Source: Phaeoceros laevis (lineage: Eukaryota; Anthocerotophyta; Anthocerotopsida; Notothyladales). From it: 23,709 bases of DNA. Positions 1 to 8,208 of the stretch are shown here, one piece after another. The stretch is taken from assembly GCA_049999765.1 (NCBI GenBank), contig JBNGIQ010006371.1, positions 1 through 23,709 of the forward strand, in the 5' to 3' direction. The notes below the pieces were generated by a model. The model was not told where the DNA came from. It made no database searches and saw nothing but the letters and a program-made list of their open reading frames with translations. The position numbers and the translations under genes are program-made. The first letter of the stretch is position 1. Each line of letters begins with the position of its first letter.

Positions 1-64
1 AGTTTAGTGGTGAGAATTCCACGTTGTGGCCGTGGAGACCTGGGCTCGAATCCCAGCAGCCACA
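1..64 (+). tRNA. tRNA-His (GUG), 5' truncated by the window edge
   Basis: This copy lacks only the first eight bases of the gene. The anticodon stem CCACG/CGTGG encloses the loop TTGTGGC, giving anticodon GTG, and the T arm and acceptor 3' strand are intact. It is identical over its whole visible length to the complete copy at 746-817, and identity continues 104 bases into the 3' flank, up to the assembly gap. Confidence 0.9.
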
Positions 65-168
65 CTTTTGATTTCACTTTGAGTGATTAGCTTTCAAAGT
101 TTGTCTGTGGCCCGCACGCCTCTCTATCGGTGTGAGTTGACTAATTCGACTTTAACTAACTATTTCCC

Positions 169-268
169 NNNNNNNNNNNNNNNNNNNNNNNNNNNNNNNN
201 NNNNNNNNNNNNNNNNNNNNNNNNNNNNNNNNNNNNNNNNNNNNNNNNNNNNNNNNNNNNNNNNNNNN
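169..268. other. assembly gap (100 N)
   Basis: A run of exactly 100 N, the usual placeholder for a gap of unknown size. The sequence just before it repeats at 754-921, so the gap may come from the tandem tRNA repeats confusing the assembly. Confidence 0.95.
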
Positions 269-598
269 TGAGGAGGGAGGGTGGCAGGCCTATCATCATG
301 CTGATGATGGAGGGTAGGGGGGTGGCAGTGGGTGAAAGCCTCTTTTGTGGATGGCTGGCGAAACTAGTAGTCTATATGTATGGTGTCAGAGAGGAGGAGG
401 ACGAGTCCGGGATGAAAGCGGCTGGTGTCATGATGACATGCTTGTGCTTGGCATGCCATGATTGGGTGTCCCTGTCTTCTGGGATAAACCAAACCCCTCC
501 CAGATCATGTGCAGCTAGTCTAGCTGGCACGGTACCACCGCTCTACGGTACCAAGCTTGCTTCGGCAGCTTTCATCACAATACGTGAATGGAGACCAC

Positions 599-651
599 AT
601 GGCCGTAGTTTAGTGGCGCGGAAGACCTGGACTCGAATCCCAGCAACCACA
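599..651 (+). pseudogene. tRNA-His remnant lacking the anticodon arm
   Basis: The segment begins with a diverged acceptor strand (ATGGCCG for GTGGCTG), keeps the D-arm/A-box stretch TAGTTTAGTGG, then passes almost directly to the variable and T-arm part (ACTCGAATCCCAG) and the acceptor 3' strand CAACCACA. About 20 bases that would hold the anticodon stem-loop are missing, so it cannot make a working tRNA. It is clearly derived from the neighbouring tRNA-His genes and lies in sequence that otherwise does not match the tandem unit. Confidence 0.8.
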
Positions 652-745
652 TATATAATAGTCTACCAAAACACCCAGACATTATGTCCTGGAGCACAGG
701 TTTACATTAACGAATAAAAAGCTAATCTCTCAGTCTCGTGAATCG

Positions 746-817
746 GTGGCTGTAGTTTAGTGGTGAGAATTCCACGTTGTGGCCGTGGAGACCTGGGCTC
801 GAATCCCAGCAGCCACA
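746..817 (+). tRNA. tRNA-His (GUG), complete
   Basis: A 72-base cloverleaf: acceptor strands GTGGCTG and CAGCCAC pair fully, the discriminator base is A, the anticodon loop TTGTGGC gives GTG at 779-781, and the T stem CTGGG/CCCAG encloses CTCGAAT. The internal RNA polymerase III A box (TAGTTTAGTGG) and B box (GGCTCGAATCC) are present. Four T residues follow directly (819-822), a weak terminator. No intron. The extra 5' G of mature tRNA-His is not encoded, as is normal for eukaryotes. Confidence 0.96.
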
Positions 818-983
818 CTTTTGATTTCACTTTGAGTGATTAGCTTTCAAAGTTTGTCTGTGGCCCGCACGCCTCTCTATCGGTGTGAGTTGACTAATTC
901 GACTTTAACTAACTATTTCCCACAGCTACTAGTACCTCAGCTGGTTACCTGAGATCATTAACTGGTCTACCTAAACATGTGAA

Positions 984-1056
984 GTGGCTGTTAGTTTAGA
1001 GGTGAGAATTCTATGTTGTGGCCGTGGAGACCTGGGCTCGAATCTCAGCAGCCACA
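984..1056 (+). tRNA. tRNA-His-like copy, degenerating
   Basis: Same family as 746-817 and anticodon GTG is kept, but it has an extra T after the acceptor strand, a change in the D loop (TAGAGG for TAGTGG), anticodon stem CTATG (two G-U wobbles with CGTGG) and T-stem strand CTCAG (one wobble). Pairing is still possible but weakened. It may be a low-activity gene or an early pseudogene. The acceptor stem remains perfect. Confidence 0.7.
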
Positions 1057-1212
1057 CTCCAACATTGCAAGTGATGGGTCGTACTGTGGATATGGCTTGC
1101 ACAGCCTTGCAGCGCCCTATCGACTAGTCGACTTTTTTAACTATTTAGCACAGCTACCTCAGCTGTTTGTTTGATTGAGTTATTTTGTCCTGCTTACCCT
1201 AATGCATGTAAT

Positions 1213-1284
1213 GTGGCTGTAGTTTAGTGGTGAGAATTCCACGTTGTGGCCGTGGAGACCTGGGCTCAAATCCCAGCAGCCACA
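1213..1284 (+). tRNA. tRNA-His (GUG), complete, one T-loop variant
   Basis: Identical to the copy at 746-817 except that the T loop reads CTCAAAT instead of CTCGAAT. The change is purine for purine at position 57, which is allowed in tRNAs, so it is likely functional. All stems pair and the anticodon is GTG. No obvious T-run terminator follows within the next 20 bases. Confidence 0.92.
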
Positions 1285-1289
1285 TTGAT

Positions 1290-2045
1290 CCAGATACAAC
1301 AAGACAATGATATCCACAATTTTGGAGGATAGATAGTTAAAACGCCCTAACCGATCTTCCTGGACGGACAGGGACATGCCAGAGTGCGAACGGGCGATAC
1401 CTGGCGCACGCAGCAGCAGTGGCAGTTGCAGCGTTGCAGTAGGGACGAATGGGTGGACTGGAGGCAGGTTCATCACTGGCAGTTGACAGTTGCCAGCCCA
1501 GAAGTTTGACTGCGCTTGACCTGGGCTGACCAGGACCGCAACGGAACGGGAAAGAAAGCGAGGCAACAGGACCGGACCGGACGGGACGGGACGGCCTTGG
1601 AGTACCTTTTGCTCGAGGGGATGTTACCAAGAAGCGTATAATGTTGTACATTGGACAGCAGGCAAGCAGGCAGGTTACAATTTTTGCTCCCAAAGTATCG
1701 TATCACGGATTCCGGGGCGTACTTGTCGTCATTACATCTTCCAAAGCTCACAAGCGCATGCTCGGAGCTACGAGCTCAAATCTGCCTGCACTGATGGTTC
1801 CCAGGTCAGCAACATCATTGGACTGCCATTGTTTCATCCCGGTTTTTGCTTCTTTGCCGCCACCCTCTCAACGGTACTCGCACTGATTCCACCGCTGACA
1901 ATTTTTTTCTGCCTCGCTTTTAGGCGGCTAACTACGAAACGGCTCAAATATTGGACCAACAGCCCTGGTTGAAATTCAACCTTGGGCCCTGCTACCGAGC
2001 AGCATCATAATAGTTTTATGGACCTTAGTAAATCTAGTGAAACAA
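1290..2045. other. no gene recognised
   Basis: Several short open frames overlap here on both strands, but none has family motifs or convincing splice sites. A short GGAC/GGGAC-rich simple repeat lies near 1570-1595. Nothing else can be supported. Confidence 0.6.
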
Positions 2046-2049
2046 ACAA

Positions 2050-3650
2050 TTGCTACGATACTCCACCTGCAAGAAAGTTACACATGCCAGGGCTGTGTGA
2101 TGGGGTCCTGGAGGTGATTCCGGATGCTAAGTGAATGCCCACTGCCTTCATTGCCGGGAACCTTTCAAACCATGGAATCTTTCGAACCATTCCTTTGACG
2201 TTCTCCTCAGCATACGAAACAGCACAAAGATCCCCTGGCCCGTTAATAAAAAGCATGCCACGGGGTTCATCTTACAGGCCGCGTCTACAGAGGGAACGAC
2301 TGCAACCTTGCATCCATATCATGTACGCCGCCTCAGAACGTTCCTCTTTTCACCAAACTCATATGCAACAACCTGCACTTGCACCAGGTGCACTTGACTA
2401 TTAAAGGAACACCTTATCCTCCAGTAACACACATACACCTTGGTCGCATCATGAGAATGAGAACGAACCTGGCTAATTGGTCGCCATCTGGAGTTCTAAT
2501 CTTCTCCTGTCCTTATCTGTCAATTCCTATGGTTCTTTGCAAGAGACCCAGCTGATGAGGTCCTTCCCTGAGATCCACGTTAACATAAGATATCTACAAA
2601 TTGGCTATCACATCACTTCTCACATACATTACCAAGTCAGCAGCAAACATTAGGACACAAAAGCGAGTAGCAATCTCCAACAATGTCCCCATCTGGCCAT
2701 GTGCAATTAAGCTTCATCACTTTTTGTTGATTCCTTACCTAGCACACCAATTAGACTTCCATTTTGACGGAGTCTCCANNNNNNNNNNNNNNNNNNNNNN
2801 NNNNNNNNNNNNNNNNNNNNNNNNNNNNNNNNNNNNNNNNNNNNNNNNNNNNNNNNNNNNNNNNNNNNNNNNNNNNNNCGAGTCGCAGCAGCTCCCCCCT
2901 TCATTCCAGATTTCCGTCCAGTGCTTGTGATGCCCTGCAGTTGGAGACTACGCGCAAATCTGCAATAAAACCACCAAGTCAGCCTTCAGGAGTAAATACC
3001 TTCAACAGATGGGACAAAGCCAGCGTGAGAAACAGGGACGATAAAGTGTTGCGAGTCACAGTCCATCCTTCACCAGGGTATTAAACAAGGCCTACTTTGG
3101 GCTGGACAGCCTGATAGCGAAACCAGCTAACTGGCACTCCTTAGATTCCTCATCACCTGCCCATCCACAACCACCCCTTATTCTCCACAATCTTTCCCAA
3201 CAATCTCGGTGACGAAGACAAGCTGACCAGAATCACATGCACTACTGCGTAACCCAAGAAAAGCACGACTTTGTAATTTCCTGAAATTACTGAATGCATT
3301 GCGACCGTCATGTGAAACGGAATCTTACAAAATGACTCATGTGTTGCCAATGTGCGGCTGACCATAACCACAATTTCGCCACCATAGCTGGGATCAGTAA
3401 GAATTTCCTGATAAGTTTAAATACAGTTCATTCCAACTTTCAGGTTTCAAGCATTGGGAGGGCTGTGAAACACCAAAACTGTGCATGCTTCCGCCGAGAT
3501 GCTACGAAAACAGCCCCAAACCACCATACCCGATCATTGAAGTGTTGAAGACAACTTCCTCAATCTCGCTACCGGTTGGACCTTCCACTCCAGATGGATG
3601 CATCTTCCAGCAGAAGCCTTGTGTCCTCTGCCCTCCACGGTTTCGTCGGA
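2050..3650 (-). pseudogene. carA: carbamoyl-phosphate synthase small subunit (carA), pseudogene
   Basis: Reading the minus strand from right to left gives, in order, pieces of the glutamine-hydrolysing subunit of carbamoyl-phosphate synthase (arginine and pyrimidine synthesis, plastid in plants): KPWRAEDTRLLLEDAS (~3646), EIEEVVFNTSMIGY (~3570), EILTDPSYGGEIVVM (~3405), RLRQNGSLIGVLGKE (~2775), DLISWVSCKEP (~2565), VVAYEFGEKRNVLRR (2372), YGCKVAVVPSVD (~2310), PRGMLFINGPGDL (~2268), KIPWF (~2190), FPAM, and finally HPESPPGPHHTALA (~2127). The pieces fall in different frames. Stops interrupt conserved blocks: TGA before YGCK, TAG after SCKEP in place of Tyr, TAG before HPE. After KIPWF the family continues with GICMGHQ, the nucleophile-Cys motif, and roughly 80 further residues; here KIPWF runs almost directly into FPAM, so the glutaminase core is deleted. 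The gap at 2779-2878 lies within it. A transit-peptide exon further right (3745-4280) is possible but unproven. Confidence 0.87.
2779..2878. other. assembly gap (100 N)
   Basis: Exactly 100 N, inside the carA pseudogene. By comparison with the family it should cover sequence just upstream of the RLRQNGSLIGVL block. Confidence 0.95.
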
Positions 3651-3659
3651 AGGTCATTG

Positions 3660-4610
3660 TTCAGGCAGAGTTTTAATCCACCATGTGGAAACCTAAGGGC
3701 ACAACACCGGCACACCTGTGGAAGCTACTCAGTTAGAGTGGCCCATACCTGAAGCCTCCAGCTGCTTTCACTCTTTCCCTGCATCCCAGCTAGCTGCACT
3801 AGCCCGTGCTGCGTTCGCCAAAAAGGCTGCCGGCCTCCGCATCGCAAATCCCTGGGCCGCACCTAACAAATTCGAGACGCACGGCTCGAGAGCAACACGT
3901 CGAAGTCAACCGCTCCAGTGCAGTGCAGCCGTGATTCACAAGGAGGAGGCCGTACTACGTGCTCAGGGAGTAGTATTGGACCCATTTCCTTGCTCCGCGC
4001 ACTGGAGAAAACAGAGCGGATTTGGACTACAAGATAAGAGCAGGCCACCTGCTGAAGAAGACCCGGTCCAGCTTGTCTGAGGGTGAAGAGCCTGATAGAG
4101 AGAGATGTCTTTTTCTGAAAGGGCGTTGAGGACGGAGAAGGAGAAGGAGCAAAATTGCTGGAGACTTCAGGCTCTGAGGTGCAGTTCCGCTGCTTCCGCC
4201 CAGTATGTTTGGTGCTGGGATGAGGAGTCACCGAAACGCGACGAATGTGGCTTCGGTACATTGCATGTGGTTGCACCAAGGCAGGGTGCCAAGTGGATGC
4301 ACATTCCCATCGGATTGATCAAGACTCAGGAGCTAATAATTATTAACAGTCGTTGACAAAATCTTTAGACCGACAGCTGATGGTCGGATCCTCGATAACT
4401 TATTATTAGACCCCAACGTCGCCGTGTCCGCTCGTCCAAAGTTAGAATTCGGAACAGGAACGTTTTTTAGTCTTACAGCAGAACTTCTGCACTTGAAGTT
4501 CTAACGGTCTATTGATTGTAATCGTCCTCATTATTGTAATACAATATTGTCTTAATTTGTGGATTTTAGTATTTTTTACAGATTTTCTACAGATAAGACT
4601 TTTTACAGAT
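3660..4610. other. no certain gene; possible leader exon on the minus strand
   Basis: Open frames exist on both strands but none is recognisable. On the minus strand a stretch near 3850-3775 (MRRPAAFLANAARASAAS) is basic and Ala/Ser-rich like a plastid transit peptide, and a GTATGG donor-like site follows near 3750. This could be the ruined first exon of the carA pseudogene. Right of 4360 the DNA is AT-rich and without features. Confidence 0.3.
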
Positions 4611-4733
4611 TTTCTACAAGTGCGATCCTATTGGACCCATCAAGCACGTAATGAAGTTTCTTCTTCTTCTACAACTTGGGTTGTCTAGGTTTGGCAGTGT
4701 AGAAGTGATCCTCTCTATGGCAAACGTGTGGTT

Positions 4734-4787
4734 ATGAAAAAAAAGAGTCTTTAGTAGAAGATGAAAAAAAAGAGTCTTTAGTAGAAG
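4734..4787. repeat. 27-bp perfect tandem duplication
   Basis: Two identical 27-base units, each ATG, eight A, then GAGTCTTTAGTAGAAG, at 4734-4760 and 4761-4787. Confidence 0.95.
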
Positions 4788-4804
4788 ATGCCTCCTCAAT
4801 TGCG

Positions 4805-4880
4805 TTAGGGAACTCCTCTTGGAGAGGACTTCTTCTTCTTGCCAGTGGCTTTGAAGAAGTCCCCTCCAAGAGTTCCCTAA
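4805..4880. repeat. long inverted repeat / hairpin
   Basis: The arm at 4805-4835 is nearly the reverse complement of 4853-4880, differing by a three-base bulge and one mismatch, with a 17-base loop. It starts TTAGGGAACTC and ends in GAGTTCCCTAA. Such a hairpin would fold strongly in RNA. It lies inside the composite repeat, so it may be the centre of a fold-back element or a small-RNA source. Confidence 0.85.
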
Positions 4881-5059
4881 ATTATTTGGTGCACAAAGTG
4901 AAGAGATGTTAGAGCAGGTATAGCTCTCCACCGTTGACATTCTAAGAGTGATCATCTCTATCACAAACGTGTGGACCATTTGGAGTCGGGACCCATCAAA
5001 CATAATAAATTGCTTCTTTTTCTTCAAGTGGAAGGGAACTTCCCTTTCGCTCCCTTGCC

Positions 5060-6049
5060 AATGGTGCCATTTATAAACATTATTTTAAGCATGCAGTGAC
5101 ATGGAATAAGAGAATTGACAATTCTGTAGGTATCGGAAACTGTCTAAGTTGACGGCAAGCACGCGGCTTTGCTTCCCGTCGGGGCCAGGCCTGTTGACAC
5201 CGGGAGCACGCAGACTGCAAGCTCGTGCAGCTGCTTTGTGGCTCACATTCCGCGTCAGACTCTCACGGTGATCACTGCTCCCGCCTGTACGACGCAACGT
5301 TGCCGCTGGTCTTCTTCAGTGCGTCCTATCGTTTTTGTACATTTGTCAGTGCATCCTCATAGATTTCTGCTCCCGCGGATATGGAGGATTCTGCTTGGGA
5401 CCTGTGATGAAGGCCGTGGTGGAGGAATGCAGGGCTTGAAGCTGACGTTTGCTACCAGCGGTAGTGTTGGACCGTCCTCCCCCTCATATCTGCTGTATTA
5501 GTTTCCTGATTTCGACCATGGCGAGCTCAGCCCCGTTGCTTCTGCTTCCGAGGGGATCGTCTAACTCAGTCCTTGGCTCGGTCAAGGCCCAATTTTCTCT
5601 GACATGGACTTTCTCTTTTGGATGTGCATGGCGACAGAGTCCAGGCAGACATCTGGCATCGGAATCCAACCTTTTTAGCTGCCCCAACCCTCCAACACCG
5701 TGGGCGACCTAAAAACACGTTAGACAGGGCTGGAATTTGAGCAGGTGCGCATTGTCGTGAAGCACAATGGCGAGCTGTGCAAGTAAACAAGCTTGATTGG
5801 TGGCCAGGAGAACAGAAGGGTATGACGGAGTTTGGCCATAGTTCCAGCTTGATTGTCAAAATCCCACCAGATCGTTGCCGGTTGCTGCTATTGAACCTGG
5901 AGCAGGCAGGGCCAAATGATTGCTTGCCGGAGTCTTGGCTGTCCTCTCAACTGCATATGGTTTGATGAACATCCATAAACAGCTCGCCGGAGAGCTCCTT
6001 ACTCCAGCAGAGGCTTCGCTCGTGTAAATTGCAGTAGGACAGCGTAGCC
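5060..6049. other. intergenic / possible 5' region of the next gene
   Basis: No intact gene is recognised. An ATG in good context at 5518 opens a 64-codon frame beginning MASSAPLLLLPRGSS, transit-peptide-like but unsupported further on. At about 5697-5777 the plus strand reads TVGDLKTR, stop, TGLEFEQVRIVVKHNGEL, which resembles part of a ubiquitin-like domain but is interrupted. Either this is a decayed fragment or an untranslated leader region of the gene at 6050. Confidence 0.3.
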
Positions 6050-8018
6050 ATGAATCGAAAGGATTCTCTTATGAAGAATGGGAACAAAGTAGTAGCGGTG
6101 AAGACTGTGACTTTAGGTGCAGACTCTTGGAGTGTAGACAGGTTTCTGCCTGGAGACATACTGGAACAAGTCAAGGCGACGGGGATAACGACTGTAGTGG
6201 ATCCGCTCACAGGGGGGAAGTCAGGGCTTCAAAAGGAGCTTCGAAAACTTTTTCATGTACCCGAAGTTGTGGTAACGGTTAGGCGGGGCGGAAGGGCATT
6301 GGACATTCAGGCAAGGGTGGTTACGGAGGAAGGTAATCTGCTCAAGAAGCAACAATACCTGCTGGCTGCTTACCATGATCCCAATTACCTGTGCGTCCTA
6401 ATTGATTCCACAGAAGAGGATTGCAAAGCTGTGCAAGGTATGGTCGGTACTTTTTCCCAGGTCAAGTGACTGATGAGCTTTGCTTGGCTTTTATCGTCCG
6501 TCAAAGCAGCAAGCTTTTCTCTTGGTATTTAGGTGCTCCTTGATCCCTTTCTTGCTTGGCACTGCAACCGGGGGGTTTGTTTCCCTTACTCTGCGTCTTT
6601 TTTGCAGAGAACACGCTCCTGCTCATGGAGAGAGCCAATAACGTGCAGACTGAGATGGGGCGGGAGAATCTTCTGAAAAAGCTGGCGAGCACAAAACTTA
6701 TAGACAGCTATGCACCCTACCCGTGGGATCGCAAGATGCAGGCCTTCAGTCCTGCTCCTGGCTCGGGTATGGTATTCTCGTTCTTAGTGATGCCCCACCA
6801 ACCCAACAAGTTGACCAGTTATTACCTGGATGTGGAAGACACGTCAGCAAGGTCCATGGCGTGGCTTTCAGCTGCTCAAGCCTCAGGTGTCCCAATTGCG
6901 TTCGTTAACATCCAGACTGAGCCCTTCCTCTTACAGGTCTGTCTTAGCTTGCCTTCAGTGTACTGTACTCTTCTTATGCTTGTTTGTGGCTTTTCTGTTT
7001 AAAGGGTGAGCCACAGTGAGGTAAAACTTCTGTTGAGATATTCATCATTTTTCTTTTCAGGGCCCAGGCTTCAAGGCCACAGGTCTCAGTCGACAAGATC
7101 CAGGTGAGACTGCCAATGCGGGCATCTACAATGTACAAGCCTACGATGGCTTAGAGATTGATGTAGTGCGGGCTGTACGTCTTTGGTATGTCCCAGCAGC
7201 GGCAGAGCTTGCTGTGGATCTTCGTCCTGAAGAGGGAGAGAGCCGCCTTGGAGTAGGCATAAGCCGCACAGAAGAGGTAGGGTCAATGGCCAGTAAGGGT
7301 CTTACTTCTAACCAAATTTTTGAATAAACTAAATTCACAATGGCAGTTCTTTTCCTTCTGATTGCAGGGCTTTTGTCACGTTTCATCAGTAGAAGAAGGC
7401 ACAGCAGCTGACAGAGCTGGTTTACTAACAGTTTACCAGGCAGCACGAATAGCAGGGAAACTCTTGGTGGTCTCCAGAGTTGGAGGGGTGAAGGTGACAC
7501 CATGGATGGTGGTTTCCACGGGAGCCATCCGGTGCTTTGACACCGCCACCATCACTGGGAAGCTATTGCTGCATCGGCAGACAGGTAAGCCTGTACAATT
7601 GCACGTTATGCTGTGGGACGGAGCCTTCAGCAGCGAGCATATTGCGGCGGACGACGCAGGATCCTCTTCCGAAGTGCTCGCACCCATTGTGGTGGAGCCT
7701 GGGAACTCTGGCGACGGTCTGAATGGAGACGTTGTGTCTCGACGATTTTGGTTCACGGATAAAACCTCTTACGGGATGCGTGAACAGCCTCATGAACCGG
7801 GTGAGGAACTTATCTCCAGAGTAGTGTCGGAGTCTCGACGTTTTACCTATGGAAACAGTGGTCGCAGGTACAGTGACTTAGACCTCGGCCTATCACCGGG
7901 AATAGGGCTATCTTTTCGATTTGAAGTACCGGAGGGTGGGTCGTCCTTCAGAGAGTCCTCTCTACGCACACCATTGATTGGCAGCCGACCATCTTCCCCA
8001 GTCTTTAAATCTTTGTAG
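6050..8018 (+). CDS. conserved-looking plant protein with PDZ-like segment, function unknown
   Basis: Four exons, 6050-6437, 6608-6936, 7061-7276 and 7368-8018, join in phase through GT-AG introns of 170, 124 and 91 bp and encode 527 residues without a stop. An in-frame TAG lies 12 bases before the chosen ATG, which supports the start. I cannot name the protein. Near residues 15-80 it reads LPGDILEQV, then GLQKELRKLF and VVVTVRRGG, and near 305-335 GVGISRTEEGFCHVSSVEEG followed by TAADRAGL. Both resemble parts of PDZ domains (ligand-binding loop and the G-x-AGL helix), so a scaffold or peptide-binding role is possible but is inference. No membrane segment or signal peptide is visible. The tail is Ser/Arg/Pro-rich (RTPLIGSRPSSPVFKSL). 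Even codon use and clean splice sites argue for an active gene. It converges on the phosphorylase pseudogene 190 bp away. Confidence 0.85.
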
Positions 8019-8208
8019 CAAATACAGAAATCAGTTCACGCTTTTACTAAGTAGTGCTTACGTCATTCAAAATCGTCATTACTTATTCATAAGGCCACCC
8101 AGAGAGAGCTGGCCATTCGATCAACCCCTGAAGCTTCAAAACTTAAGCGGGAACGCCTGTCAATGTAGGAGAAAATAGAGCTTTCAAACACCAAGCGACT
8201 GCAGCATA

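Larger units (their letters stand above)
746..1284 (+). repeat. tandem tRNA-His repeat units (~230-240 bp)
   Basis: The starts of successive tRNA copies are 238 and 229 bases apart. The spacers align as well as the genes: both contain a stretch like ATCG, GACT and AACTATTT followed by CACAGCTAC and ACCTCAGCTG. The array therefore arose by duplication of whole units rather than by independent tRNA insertion. The window-start copy belongs to the same array. Confidence 0.8.
4620..5025. repeat. composite repeat patch, unclassified
   Basis: Related segments occur at 4620-4673, 4705-4731 and 4948-5025, sharing words such as GTGATC(C/A)TCTCTAT, CAAACGTGTGG, GGACCCATCAA and TTCTTCTTCTTCTAC. A fourth relative sits at 13998-14078. 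No coding capacity and no clear terminal inverted repeats or target-site duplication were found. It could be a decayed non-autonomous transposon or a dispersed satellite-like repeat. Confidence 0.65.

Noticed and set aside
298-717. 139-codon open frame on the plus strand
   Set aside because: It runs through the tRNA-His remnant and has no protein motif; it is chance coding in the tRNA spacer region.
3718-4080. 120-codon plus-strand frame with an Ala/Ser-rich, transit-like stretch
   Set aside because: Nothing recognisable follows, and the opposite strand offers an equally transit-like reading next to the carA remnant.
7086-7503. Minus-strand open frames opposite the unnamed gene
   Set aside because: They are mirror frames of the coding exons at 7061-7276 and 7368-8018 without independent support.
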